Source: an uncultured Pseudohongiella sp.
GTDB taxonomy: Bacteria; Pseudomonadota; Gammaproteobacteria; Pseudomonadales; Pseudohongiellaceae
DNA: 64,000 nt
Assembly (NCBI GenBank): GCA_951812965.1
Contig: OX638341.1
Span: forward strand, 2,090,438 to 2,154,437
Direction of reading: 5' to 3'
Below, piece by piece: positions 52,778 through 60,920 of this stretch. The first letter of the stretch is position 1. Each line of letters starts with the position of its first letter. Both the position numbers and the translations under genes were made by a program. The notes under the pieces were generated by a model. The model was not told the origin of the DNA. It made no database searches and worked only from the letters and a program-made list of their open reading frames with translations.

Positions 52778-53254
52778 ATGCGCAAGTTCGTGGTCATCGA
52801 TACCAATATTATCGTTGCCGGGCTGATTACGGCCGATATCGACAGCCCCACCGCAAGAATTCTCAACAGCATGCTCAAGGGGGAAGTCCCGTACCTGCTG
52901 TCGGAGGAACTGTTGTCTGAATATGTCGCAGTCCTATACCGCCCCAAATTGGCCAAACTGCATCAATTGACAAATACGGGAATCGATACCCTGCTTGCGG
53001 ACATAGTGGTCAACGCGGCCTGGAGAGAACCTGCGACTTTAGAAGTAGCCCCAGATCAAGGGGACAATCATCTCTGGCGCCTGCTGGGCTCAGAGCATGG
53101 AAGTATCCTTGTAACCGGTGACCAACTCCTGCAGAGCAATCCTCCAGTTGGTCATTCGGTGATTTCGCCGAGGAAATATGTCGATATTTTGAATCGCGAC
53201 ACCGTGCACGAGCCAGCGGGAAGCTACCAATATCGCCCGGCCCGTTTGGAATAG
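52778..53254 (+). CDS. PIN-domain toxin (putative endoribonuclease)
   Basis: This 158-residue PIN protein has VVIDTNIIVAGLIT at the start (first acidic residue), LSEELLSEYVAVLYRPK near residue 47, and DNHLWRLLGSEHGSILVTGDQLL near residue 100, giving the remaining acidic residues of the Mg2+ site. It belongs to the COG1569-type predicted toxins and would cut RNA when freed from the RHH antitoxin. A GTG at 52739 inside the antitoxin gene is an alternative start. The C-terminal tail overlaps nothing and ends 9 bases before the DUF5916 gene. Confidence 0.82.
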   Translation: MRKFVVIDTNIIVAGLITADIDSPTARILNSMLKGEVPYLLSEELLSEYVAVLYRPKLAKLHQLTNTGIDTLLADIVVNAAWREPATLEVAPDQGDNHLWRLLGSEHGSILVTGDQLLQSNPPVGHSVISPRKYVDILNRDTVHEPAGSYQYRPARLE

Positions 53255-53263
53255 CCTGCCAAC

Positions 53264-55546
53264 TCAAATCTGAAACAGTCTGTTGATCTTGATTGCCCAG
53301 CCGCGGTTGCGGAGTTCGAAGGATCTCGGATCGCCGAAGGGGCTGGTGTCGCGGTCGTCGCTGTAGACGATGAAAAGCTCGCTGCTCGGCGCCCATTCCC
53401 AGCGAAAGCGGAAATTGGTGCTGAAGGAGGAGGCGTTCGAGTCGTATTGCACGAGTCCGCTGAAATACATGCGCGGTGAGAAGGTGTAGGTGAGACGGAC
53501 TCTGCCGAGTTCGGTCTGGAAATCGCCTTCCGGCAGCTTCACCTGGTTGATCGAGTAGCCGGGTTCGATGGAGAGTTGCGGTGAGAGTTCGATTCTGCCG
53601 GTGTCGTAGCTGAAAGCGGTATTCTCGCCGCTCCAGAAATCGCCCAGCCGCACGGAAAAACGGCCGCTGAACCGGCGTTGCGCTCCAAAATGGTATGACA
53701 CTTCGTAACTGGTGAAATCGAAGTCGCCTGGTTGCAGCGTTACGTCGCGCGCGATCGCGAACGGCCGGGTCAGCATTTCGAAATCATCGCTTATCGAAAC
53801 CTGGAACTGATCGCTGCTTTCGAATTCGGTATTGAAAATCAGTTGGTGCTGGCGAGTTTCGAGCTCGCCTTCGTCGGCGGACCAGTAGGACTGGGACAGC
53901 GCCTGTAAATTGAAGCGGCGAATCCAGTCGATGGAAGCCGGTCGCGGGCTGAAGCGGACCGAGTTTTGCAATTGCCTGAAATTGTTTCGCCGCTTGAAGC
54001 CGATTTCGGGATTGAAATTCTTTTCGACTTCCAGATAGCCCGCGGTCAAGCCGTAACGGTCGCCGTTGTAGTCGAAATTTCCCATGTAGCTCTGGTCCTG
54101 ATCCAGCAATCCAGGGCTGTCGGTCTTCGCAAAGTACGTGTCGATGGAGAAGTCATCGAGAAAGTCGAAGGATCCATCGACGCCATAGAGTGTATTGGAG
54201 CCATCACCGGCGAGCGATTTCGAGCGATCGGTGAAAATCATGCCGACGGTGCTGCGGCCGAATACGTCCTGTTTGAGGCGCAATACCGAGAAACTCGTCG
54301 ATTCGATTCCGGGCAGGTCGCTGCCGTCGGTATTGATGTTCAAGGCGCCGACATCGACATTGCCGATCTTTCCCGTCAGCCGCGCGCCCGCATCGATGGG
54401 CACCACCTGCCCCTGTTCCAGACCGATGCGGCGGCTGAAAAACATGGTGGGGATATCGAGGTTCCGGGGCTGGACGAAATCGAAATTTCCCCGGCCTTCG
54501 AGAAAGAAATCGCGCTTTTCCGGGAAAAACAGATTGAAGCGCGTCAGATTGACCTGGCGCTCGTCGACCTCGACCTGGGCGAAATCGGTGTTATAGGTGA
54601 AATCGGCGGTGAGATTGTTGGTGATGCCGAACTTCACGTCGACCCCGTATTGCTGTTCGGCTTCGGTCTCGATCGTGGGCACTGCCTGCCGGTTCGTTGT
54701 CACCGTGCCCAGCCCATAGGGTTTGACTTCAAGATTGAAATTCCGCGGCGGCACCCGGAGATCTTCCAGATTGCCGGCCTCGGATATGCGCCACATGCCT
54801 GCCACCAGGCTGTTTCCCAAAGCAGCCGAGATCGGCAGTTCGGTCAGGTAGGAGGCTTCGTTGAGGCGGCGGACGATGCGCCGGAACTGTATTCCCCACA
54901 ACTGTTCTTCGCCCGGTTCGTAGCGCAGAGAACGGAAAGGAATTTCCATTTCGACGGTCCAGCCGCCGTCGAAACGGCCGACGCGGGAATCCCAGACGAT
55001 ATTCCAGTCGAAATTGACGCCGCGGCCGCGGTCGCCTTCGTTGGAAATCGCGAAATCGGAAAAACCGCCGATCGGCGAAACGAGGAAAGCGACGCCATTG
55101 CGCCGGTCCAGGTAGGTGTCGAGCATGACGGAGAACGAATCGTTGGTGCGAAGTTGCCTGGTGTCGCGCCGCATTTCATTGGCGACCCAATCCACCTCCG
55201 GCACCGATTCGTAGTTCTTCGCCGTAACGTACAGATTGTCTTCGTCGAAAAATACCCAGACTTCGGTTTTCTCGCTGGCGGGCTCGCCCTCATCGGGAAT
55301 TTGCTGAACGAAATCCGAAATGGGCTCGACCTCCTGATAAACGGCCTCGTCCAGATTTCCGTCGATATCGATGGGCTCGGAAACTTGCACAGCGCGAATG
55401 GAAATCCGCCCGTCTGCGCTTCTGCCCAGGACGACTTCCTGGGCGTCCGCGGGAAAGGGGGCTGCCGCGAGCAGCGCCGCCAGGCCGCCGAGTCGAACGA
55501 GAGCAGCAAGGCGACAGTGCTTGTTTGCGATCAGGGAATTGCGCAT
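53264..55546 (-). CDS. exported DUF5916 protein with N-terminal CBM9-like domain, predicted outer-membrane barrel
   Basis: The 760-residue protein has a signal peptide (LVRLGGLAALLAAAPFPADA). A CBM9-like sugar/ligand-binding domain follows at about residues 45-230 (EPIDIDGNLDEAVYQEV, VWVFFDEDNLYVTAKNYE, GWTVEMEIPFRSLRYEPGEEQLWGIQFRRIVRR). A long DUF5916 region rich in alternating beta strands runs to the end (FNLFFPEKRDFFLEGRGNFDF, YTFSPRMYFSGLVQYDSNAS, ELFIVYSDDRDT). It ends with an aromatic-rich tail, as outer-membrane barrels do. The function is unknown; relatives often sit near peptidases or TonB systems. ATG 55546 precedes the signal peptide. Confidence 0.85.
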   Translation of the reverse strand: MRNSLIANKHCRLAALVRLGGLAALLAAAPFPADAQEVVLGRSADGRISIRAVQVSEPIDIDGNLDEAVYQEVEPISDFVQQIPDEGEPASEKTEVWVFFDEDNLYVTAKNYESVPEVDWVANEMRRDTRQLRTNDSFSVMLDTYLDRRNGVAFLVSPIGGFSDFAISNEGDRGRGVNFDWNIVWDSRVGRFDGGWTVEMEIPFRSLRYEPGEEQLWGIQFRRIVRRLNEASYLTELPISAALGNSLVAGMWRISEAGNLEDLRVPPRNFNLEVKPYGLGTVTTNRQAVPTIETEAEQQYGVDVKFGITNNLTADFTYNTDFAQVEVDERQVNLTRFNLFFPEKRDFFLEGRGNFDFVQPRNLDIPTMFFSRRIGLEQGQVVPIDAGARLTGKIGNVDVGALNINTDGSDLPGIESTSFSVLRLKQDVFGRSTVGMIFTDRSKSLAGDGSNTLYGVDGSFDFLDDFSIDTYFAKTDSPGLLDQDQSYMGNFDYNGDRYGLTAGYLEVEKNFNPEIGFKRRNNFRQLQNSVRFSPRPASIDWIRRFNLQALSQSYWSADEGELETRQHQLIFNTEFESSDQFQVSISDDFEMLTRPFAIARDVTLQPGDFDFTSYEVSYHFGAQRRFSGRFSVRLGDFWSGENTAFSYDTGRIELSPQLSIEPGYSINQVKLPEGDFQTELGRVRLTYTFSPRMYFSGLVQYDSNASSFSTNFRFRWEWAPSSELFIVYSDDRDTSPFGDPRSFELRNRGWAIKINRLFQI

Positions 55547-55636
55547 CGCGCCGATTCTAGTCGAGTCCCGAAGCAAGCGCGAGAACGAATTTCCCGCGTC
55601 GAAATCCTGATCGAGCGACTGCTACTGGAGAAGCAT

Positions 55637-55782
55637 GCCTCGTTCCAGCCGCCGAGCACAGCTCGGCGTCGCTCGGGCTGCGCACGAAGCTATCGCTTCG
55701 TAACCGCTTGCCTCGTTCCAGCCGCCGAGCACAGCTCGGCGTCGCTCGGGCTGCGCACGAAGCTATCGCTTCGTAACCGCTT
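55637..55782. repeat. two tandem copies of a 73-bp unit
   Basis: The unit begins GCCTCGTTCCAGCCGCCGAG and ends CGCTTCGTAACCGCTT. The copies at 55637-55709 and 55710-55782 appear identical. Each holds two hairpins: GCCGAG/CTCGGC, and ACGAAGC/GCTTCGT around TATC. A third start (GCCTCG) follows but continues as the right half of a REP-like palindrome. The identity of the copies implies a recent duplication. Confidence 0.88.
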
Positions 55783-55796
55783 GCCTCGCCCCTACA
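55782..55796. repeat. right half of a REP-like palindrome
   Basis: TGCCTCGCCCCTACA equals the complete right arm of the reference repeat. The left arm is missing; a degraded AAGCATGCCTCG lies 146 bases before, on the other side of the tandem units. The tandem unit may thus have grown inside a REP copy. Confidence 0.75.
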
Positions 55797-55876
55797 TGTC
55801 GGAGCCGGACAGCGCATGGCGGAAGTTGTGCGGCTGATCTACAATCCGGCTTTCTACCCGCGCATTGGTGAAATCG

Positions 55877-56590
55877 ATGAAACTCCCGCCACGGCTGCTG
55901 ATTTTTGTCGCCCTTTTGCTCCCACTCAACGTTCAGGCCGCGGAACATCCCGGCTATGTGGTCGATTCTGATCGGCGCACGACCGGCATCGGCAAGTTCT
56001 ACATGGGCCGCGAAATCTCCTTCGTCATGGGACACCTGGCGGCGGACTGGCTGAACCGTCCGGGCCGCATCCAGGAAGAGATGCCCGACGAGGTGGTCGA
56101 GAACATGAATCTCGAACCCGATCAAGTGGTTGCCGACATTGGCGCCGGCTCGGGGTATTTTTCCTTTCGTATCGCCGAAAAGGTCCCCGATGGCGAAGTG
56201 CTCGCGGTGGACATTCAGCAGGAAATGCTTGACCTGATCGAGCGGCAAAAGGCCGAGGGCAGGGGCGGGAATATTCGCACCGTTCTCGGTGAAATCGACG
56301 ATCCGCGATTGCCGGAGAATTCCATAGACGCCGCCATCATGGTCGATGCCTATCACGAGTTCTCCCATCCCTTCGAGATGATCGACGGCATTTACCGGGC
56401 CTTGAAGCCGGGCGGGCGCATCTTCCTGCTCGAATATCGCGGCGAAGACCCTTCGGTGCCGATTCGCCCTTTGCACAAGATGACCGAGGAACAGGTCGTG
56501 CGCGAAATGAGCGTGTTCGGACTGGAATGGACCGACACTCTGGACTTCCTGCCCTGGCAGCACATGATGATATTCACCAGGGTGGAATGA
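55877..56590 (+). CDS. exported class I SAM-dependent methyltransferase
   Basis: The 237-residue protein has a signal peptide (RLLIFVALLLPLNVQAA). A methyltransferase core follows with VVADIGAGSGYFSFRIAEKVPDGEVLAVDIQQEML near residues 85-120, IDAAIMVDAYHEFSHPFEM near residue 150 and ALKPGGRIFLLEYRGEDP near residue 180. SAM is not normally available in the periplasm, so an exported methyltransferase-fold protein is odd; similar proteins with signal peptides do occur in Proteobacteria. The stop overlaps the next start (ATGA). ATG 55877 begins the signal peptide; a TTG four codons earlier is possible. Confidence 0.84.
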   Translation: MKLPPRLLIFVALLLPLNVQAAEHPGYVVDSDRRTTGIGKFYMGREISFVMGHLAADWLNRPGRIQEEMPDEVVENMNLEPDQVVADIGAGSGYFSFRIAEKVPDGEVLAVDIQQEMLDLIERQKAEGRGGNIRTVLGEIDDPRLPENSIDAAIMVDAYHEFSHPFEMIDGIYRALKPGGRIFLLEYRGEDPSVPIRPLHKMTEEQVVREMSVFGLEWTDTLDFLPWQHMMIFTRVE

Positions 56591-57711
56591 AACTTTTCAA
56601 GACTCTCGCCCAACTTTCTATAGCCGCCATCCTCGGTTCGGCCCTTGCTGCATGTGTCGAGGATGAGGCCCGGCAGTGGCCGCGGCTCGTCGACACGCAA
56701 GGCGGCTACGAAACCGTGCCACTGGAAAAGAATGTGGTGGTGGTCAAGGTGGTCCAGAACCTGGTCAGGAACATGGAAGATTTTGCCGACCCCCAGGCCG
56801 GTCTTGCCGAAAATCTGCAAAGAATGGAGTATTGGATCGAAACCGCCTGCGCCCAGGGAAGCAAGCCGGATTTCATCCTCTTCAACGAATTTCCGCTAAC
56901 CGGTTACTCCCGGGCGCCGCGCGACGAAAAACTCGACTACACGATCCGTATTCCCGGGCCCGAAACCGACCGCCTCGGCGAACTCGCCCGATCCTGCGGC
57001 AGCTACATCATCTTCGGCAGTTATGCCCGGGACGACGAATGGCCAGGGCATATTCTCAGCATCAACACGGTCATCGACCGCCAGGGCGATATCGCCGCGG
57101 AGTTCTGGAAAACCAGGAACATCAAGCGATTCAGCACCGATGGCGGCGATATTCCGACGACTACCGTGGAGAACGTCTATGACCGCTACCTGGATCGTTA
57201 TGGCGAAGAGCAACTGATCCCGGTACTGCGCACCGAGTTCGGCAACATCGCGGTGAGTACGGTGCAACTGGACCCATTCGTCTACGCTGCCTTCGCCATG
57301 CGCGGAGTAGAGATCATGTTTCGCACGGCAACGCTTTTTTCGGAAACCGATGTCGTGGCCATCGCCCGCTACAACAATATGTTCTCCGCCATGTGCAACA
57401 TCGTTTTTCCGGACGACAGTCCGGCGGCGTCCCAGGGCGGCAACTCTTTGATCGTCGGTCCGGGCGGTGAAGTGCTGGCGCAGGCGCCGGGCAATAATGA
57501 GGCCGTGATCGAAGCCGAGATACCCATCGCGGAGTTTCGGGCCGGGCGCGGTATTCACCGCTATCCGCTGGAGATGCTGCAACCGGTGTTCGCACAATAT
57601 CGCGGCGAGATTCCCCTGAATCATCTTGACCTGCCGCCGGAGCAACTGCCTCAGACGCGACTGGACATGGCAGCGTTGCTGGATCGCGTAAGCCGCTGGT
57701 TACAGCGGTAA
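56587..57711 (+). CDS. nitrilase-superfamily-like lipoprotein lacking the catalytic cysteine
   Basis: The 374-residue protein has a lipoprotein signal (AAILGSALAAC, lipid Cys23). A carbon-nitrogen hydrolase fold follows with Glu101 (LFNEFPLTGYS) and Lys175 (FWKTRNIK). The third triad position, normally Cys in a CxD motif, reads STVQLDPFVY, so Gln227 replaces it. The closing NSLIVGPGGEVLAQA segment is typical of the superfamily. Without Cys it should not hydrolyse nitriles or amides and may bind a ligand or partner. Translational coupling to the exported methyltransferase suggests a joint job. Confidence 0.83.
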   Translation: MKLFKTLAQLSIAAILGSALAACVEDEARQWPRLVDTQGGYETVPLEKNVVVVKVVQNLVRNMEDFADPQAGLAENLQRMEYWIETACAQGSKPDFILFNEFPLTGYSRAPRDEKLDYTIRIPGPETDRLGELARSCGSYIIFGSYARDDEWPGHILSINTVIDRQGDIAAEFWKTRNIKRFSTDGGDIPTTTVENVYDRYLDRYGEEQLIPVLRTEFGNIAVSTVQLDPFVYAAFAMRGVEIMFRTATLFSETDVVAIARYNNMFSAMCNIVFPDDSPAASQGGNSLIVGPGGEVLAQAPGNNEAVIEAEIPIAEFRAGRGIHRYPLEMLQPVFAQYRGEIPLNHLDLPPEQLPQTRLDMAALLDRVSRWLQR

Positions 57712-57719
57712 GGGCGTTT

Positions 57720-58472
57720 TCAAAGCAATTTCTGCAGATTGCCGTAGCCGCTGCGGCTGATCGGCAACTCGCGCTTGTCGGTCAGGATCGCTATTCGACT
57801 GTCCTTGCTTTCCGATTCGATGCGGGAAAGGTAATTGATATTGAGCAGGTAGGACCGGTGGATGCGGCAGAACTGGCGCGGGTCGAGCTTCTTCTGCAGG
57901 CGGCTGAGCCGGTCGAGCTTGATGTGGGTGTCCTCCGCCGTGTGAATCGCGACATAGTCATCCGCCGCCTCGATGTACATGACAGAATCCACCGGCAACA
58001 CGTGCACTTCGCTGCCGTCGCGCACCAGGATGCGGCGCATCAGTTCCTGTTCGCGCACCGGGTCCGCCAGCAGGCTTTGCAGCCGCGACGGCTCTTCCAT
58101 GCCAACTCGGGCAACGACTTTCTCGACCGCCTGGGCGAGTCGCTTCGGATCGACCGGTTTCAGGAGATAGTCGACTGCATTCGCTTCGAACGCCTGCACC
58201 GCGTATTGATCGTAGGCGGTGACGAAGATCACGAAGGGAATTTGTTCCTGTACCAGTTCGAGCACGTCGAAGCCGTCGAGCTTGGGCATCTGCACGTCGA
58301 GAAACAGCAATTGCGGATGTTGCTCGTTGATCGCCTTGACGGCCTGCAGGCCGTTCTCGCACAGGCCGATCACATCGAGTTCCGGATGCCGGGCAAGGGC
58401 GGTCTGCAGCGCCTGCCGCGCATGAGGCTCGTCGTCGACGATGAGGCAACGTATCGGTTCGCGTTTCGCCAT
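57720..58472 (-). CDS. LytTR-family response regulator
   Basis: The 250-residue regulator has a receiver domain (CLIVDDEPHARQALQTAL; phospho-acceptor Asp in LLFLDVQMPKLDGFDVLEL; FVTAYDQYAVQAFEANAVDYLLKPV). A LytTR DNA-binding domain follows (MYIEAADDYVAIHTAEDTHIKLDRLSRLQKKL, FCRIHRSYLLNINYLSRIE). It is activated by the histidine kinase gene 5 bases upstream and binds direct repeats in target promoters. The start at ATG 58472 follows from the receiver fold; the frame is open upstream inside the kinase gene. Confidence 0.93.
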   Translation of the reverse strand: MAKREPIRCLIVDDEPHARQALQTALARHPELDVIGLCENGLQAVKAINEQHPQLLFLDVQMPKLDGFDVLELVQEQIPFVIFVTAYDQYAVQAFEANAVDYLLKPVDPKRLAQAVEKVVARVGMEEPSRLQSLLADPVREQELMRRILVRDGSEVHVLPVDSVMYIEAADDYVAIHTAEDTHIKLDRLSRLQKKLDPRQFCRIHRSYLLNINYLSRIESESKDSRIAILTDKRELPISRSGYGNLQKLL

Positions 58473-58477
58473 ACCTC

Positions 58478-59551
58478 TCAATGTACGGCGGCGGACGCTC
58501 TTCGTAAAGGCAGGCATATGCGGGCTATGAAAAGATTGTCTTCGCGACAGGTCTGCAAGGTGGCTTCGTCGCCGTAGCGGTTTTTCAGCCGCTGCCGCAG
58601 GCTGATCAGCCCGATGCCGGTACCCTGGCGCTTGTGGCCGAGTTCGTCTACCGGGTTGCTGATTTCGATGTGCAAGCCGCCATCTCCGGCAACCGCCCGC
58701 ATTTTCAGGCAGCCGCCTTCGATGCAACTGTCGATGCCGTGCTTGATGGCGTTTTCCACCAGGGGAAACAGCATCAGCGACGGCACCGGCGTTTCCAGCA
58801 AATCTTCCTCTGCCTCAATGTCGGTGCAAAGCCGCTCGCCGAAACGCTCGCGCTCGATGCTCAGGTAATTTTGCACGTGTTCGAGTTCAGCGCCGAGGGT
58901 GGCTGTCGGCCGGTCGCCGTAGGCCACGCTGTAACGCAGGAAATCCGCCAGCCGCAGGCAGAAGTTCCTGGCCTGGGCCGGTTCCGAATCGGTAATGTTG
59001 GCCAGCACGTTGAGCGCATTGAAGAGGAAATGTGGATGGATCGTGGCGCGAATGGCGCGCAGTTCGGCCTTGCTGGTCAACAGTTCCTGCTGCAGAGTCC
59101 GTTTTTCCAGGTCGCGGCCGCGCTGCAGGGCGATCAGGAGATAGTGCAGGAGCACGAAGAATTCGAACTGCCCGGCAAAGATGATCAGGTTGCTGAACAG
59201 GCCCTCGGAAAAATACTCAAGGTAGGGGACGGAATCGGCGAGCGAGTCGAGAACCAGCGCGTAACCGCGGCCAAGCAGCGCCCAGATCAGCGCCAATGCC
59301 AGCAGGATCCACGTCTGGGTGGCGATCACCATGGTCCATGCACGCTTGTCGAGCGGCAGGGTGCGGCACATGTAGTAATTTGGAATCAGGAAAAACAGCC
59401 AGACAAAATAAGTCGGCGCGAACAGGATCAGTCCATGTCCGGTCGGGATATCGGTAATGCCGCTGACGAGCACCGACAGGCCGGCGCTGAGCAGGCTCCA
59501 GCCAACCAGCATCGCGATCAAGCGATTGGGTGTCCTGAATAATGGATACAT
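58478..59551 (-). CDS. LytS-type membrane sensor histidine kinase
   Basis: The 357-residue protein has about four N-terminal membrane segments (residues 10-150). The kinase core is of the His_kinase type: TIHPHFLFNALNVLANI near residue 190 with phospho-His, LMLFPLVENAIKHGI near residue 270 (N box) and GTGIGLISLRQRLKNRYG near residue 315 (G box). It phosphorylates the LytTR regulator encoded next. The input signal is unknown; with a LiaF-like protein upstream, cell-envelope stress is a reasonable guess. ATG 59551 is preferred over a GTG 15 codons earlier inside the LiaF-like gene. Confidence 0.92.
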   Translation of the reverse strand: MYPLFRTPNRLIAMLVGWSLLSAGLSVLVSGITDIPTGHGLILFAPTYFVWLFFLIPNYYMCRTLPLDKRAWTMVIATQTWILLALALIWALLGRGYALVLDSLADSVPYLEYFSEGLFSNLIIFAGQFEFFVLLHYLLIALQRGRDLEKRTLQQELLTSKAELRAIRATIHPHFLFNALNVLANITDSEPAQARNFCLRLADFLRYSVAYGDRPTATLGAELEHVQNYLSIERERFGERLCTDIEAEEDLLETPVPSLMLFPLVENAIKHGIDSCIEGGCLKMRAVAGDGGLHIEISNPVDELGHKRQGTGIGLISLRQRLKNRYGDEATLQTCREDNLFIARICLPLRRASAAVH

Positions 59552-59576
59552 GGAATTCCCGAAAGAAGCGATTCGC

Positions 59577-60326
59577 TCAGTTGCGGATTTCGCCACCGCC
59601 CATCAGTGCAAGTCCGGTAACTACCAGGGTCTTCGGCGGCAGGTTCAGTTCTTCCGCCATGTCGCGCGTCCTGTTGCTGTAGCCGCCCATGATACACAGC
59701 GCCCCGCTCTTCTCGACTTTCCAGTTGGCGGGCGCGGTAATTTCGACGCCCCCCATGATGCAATACAGGTTCAATTCCATCGAATCGCCTTCCATGTCGG
59801 CCTCGCTGAAATCGATATCGTAGCCGCCCCAAATGCACATGACCTCTCCGCCCCTGAGCTGTTTCGAATGGTAGTTCAAATCGCCGCCGCCCATGAATGC
59901 GAACAGCTTGATGTCCTGCTGGTTCGGATCGAGGTCATCGCTTCGGGTATTGAAATTGCGGGGGAGAAGATTGCGGGGATTAACGAGAAAGAAGGCGACG
60001 GCGATCAATATCATGGGAACAATCATGTCGCCGAAGGACAGACCGAACAGCCCGATCTGCGAAACGATCAGCACCACGCCGAAAACCGACACCAGCCAGG
60101 CCATTAAAGGCGCCTTGCCTTTGCCGGATCTGGTAATCCAGAAAATGCCGGCCAATGTAAGTATGTAAGGGATGGAATTGAAGATCAGCCGGAAAATCGC
60201 GCCGATCAGGTCGCGCAGGCCGAATATGTTGAACAATCCGGCGTTGGAAAGAACCAGCACACCGGCAATGGCGACAAGAACGTACGCCACGGTTTTCCTG
60301 CTTTGCGGGTTTTCAGGTTCGGACAT
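59577..60326 (-). CDS. LiaF-like membrane protein
   Basis: The 249-residue protein has about four hydrophobic segments between residues 12 and 130. A soluble C-terminal part of regular beta repeats follows (KLFAFMGGGDLNYHSKQLRGGEVMCIWGGYDIDFSEADM, LYCIMGGVEITAPANWKVEKSG, LVVTGLALMGGGEIRN). This is the LiaF/DUF2154 beta-solenoid pattern. LiaF proteins restrain two-component systems in Firmicutes, and similar genes accompany LytTR systems in Proteobacteria. It is the first gene of the operon with kinase and regulator, so it may tune their activity. Confidence 0.82.
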   Translation of the reverse strand: MSEPENPQSRKTVAYVLVAIAGVLVLSNAGLFNIFGLRDLIGAIFRLIFNSIPYILTLAGIFWITRSGKGKAPLMAWLVSVFGVVLIVSQIGLFGLSFGDMIVPMILIAVAFFLVNPRNLLPRNFNTRSDDLDPNQQDIKLFAFMGGGDLNYHSKQLRGGEVMCIWGGYDIDFSEADMEGDSMELNLYCIMGGVEITAPANWKVEKSGALCIMGGYSNRTRDMAEELNLPPKTLVVTGLALMGGGEIRN

Positions 60327-60576
60327 TGGCTGTCTCCTGTTTTCCAGCGTAAAGGCAAGCCTACCCGGTGCTGCGCGGTGCAGATTGTACGATTCGGTGA
60401 ACGCCCCCATATTCTCGGTAAAGCGCGTAAATGGGAGGCGCCGACGGCCGTTCGTTATTGACCGAGCAGGCGCCGCTGTTCGGAGAAAATTGCAGGTCAT
60501 ACGGCGCCGACGACTGTAGTATGCGCCTCGACCGTACAAGCAAGTAACTTTCCACAAAAAGAGGACGTTTGAGCAA
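60327..60576. promoter_or_regulatory. divergent intergenic region upstream of the LiaF-like operon
   Basis: The 250 bases between the LiaF-like gene and the small plus-strand ORF contain no supportable gene, although minus-strand frames stay open through it. It should carry the promoter of the LiaF-like/kinase/regulator operon. A LytTR-type direct repeat could not be picked out by eye. Confidence 0.35.
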
Positions 60577-60591
60577 ATGGGAGATATAGCC

Positions 60592-60741
60592 ATGCAGTAC
60601 CGTTATCACCATTTTTACCTGCCCATAGCCCGCTATGTGAACCGGCTTTCGCCTGCTGCGAAGACGGCCGTGGTTATCGCTCAGATTCTGCTTCTCGGCA
60701 CACTGCTGGCGTTCGAACTGACCAGTCTCAGATACATGTGA
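60592..60741 (+). CDS. small single-span membrane protein (hypothetical)
   Basis: A 49-codon frame begins MQYRYHHFYLPIARYVNRLSP and continues with a hydrophobic span AAKTAVVIAQILLLGTLLAFEL, ending in TSLRYM. GGGAG lies 8 bases before the ATG, a good spacing. An in-frame ATG at 60577 would add five residues. It is divergent from the LiaF-like operon and could be a small regulator or partner of the sensor kinase. It is short and unverified. Confidence 0.4.
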   Translation: MQYRYHHFYLPIARYVNRLSPAAKTAVVIAQILLLGTLLAFELTSLRYM

Positions 60742-60744
60742 GGC

Positions 60745-60771
60745 TGTAGGGGCGGGGCATGCCTCGCCCGC
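60745..60771. repeat. REP-like palindrome, diverged left arm
   Basis: TGTAGGGGCGGGGCATGCC continues into TCGCCCG. One base in the left arm (GGGG for GAGG) breaks a pair. It lies four bases after the small ORF. Confidence 0.82.
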
Positions 60772-60800
60772 AGATGGCCGCGATATCGTGCAACACTCAC

Positions 60801-60825
60801 GGGCGAGGTATGCCTCGCCCCTACA
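60801..60825. repeat. REP-like palindrome, diverged centre
   Basis: GGGCGAGGTATGCCTCGCCC is followed by CTACA. It has GTATGC at the centre instead of GCATGC. It forms a pair with the previous copy, 29 bases apart. Confidence 0.82.
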
Positions 60826-60920
60826 CGCTGAAACTGCAACGCCGCTAGGCCGATCTGACTCACGGGGGTAATATTCCCCGTATAGGATTTCCTCGGTCAA
60901 TCGGTTAGCGGAGTTGCGCC

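Larger units (their letters stand above)
55547..55876. other. 330-base intergenic region with tandem repeat
   Basis: The region separates the DUF5916 and methyltransferase genes, which are divergent. It contains a 73-bp unit present twice in tandem (55637-55782), bordered by partial palindromic-repeat sequence. The remaining bases hold the two promoters. No gene is seen; the plus-strand frame that crosses the region is antisense noise. Confidence 0.6.

Noticed and set aside
53966..55837. 623-codon plus-strand frame antisense to the DUF5916 gene
   Set aside because: Lacks any domain pattern and runs across the tandem repeat; the opposite strand has a signal peptide and conserved motifs.
37841..60825. 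CRISPR array
   Set aside because: The palindromes are dispersed over 23 kb without regular spacers, and no cas genes are present.
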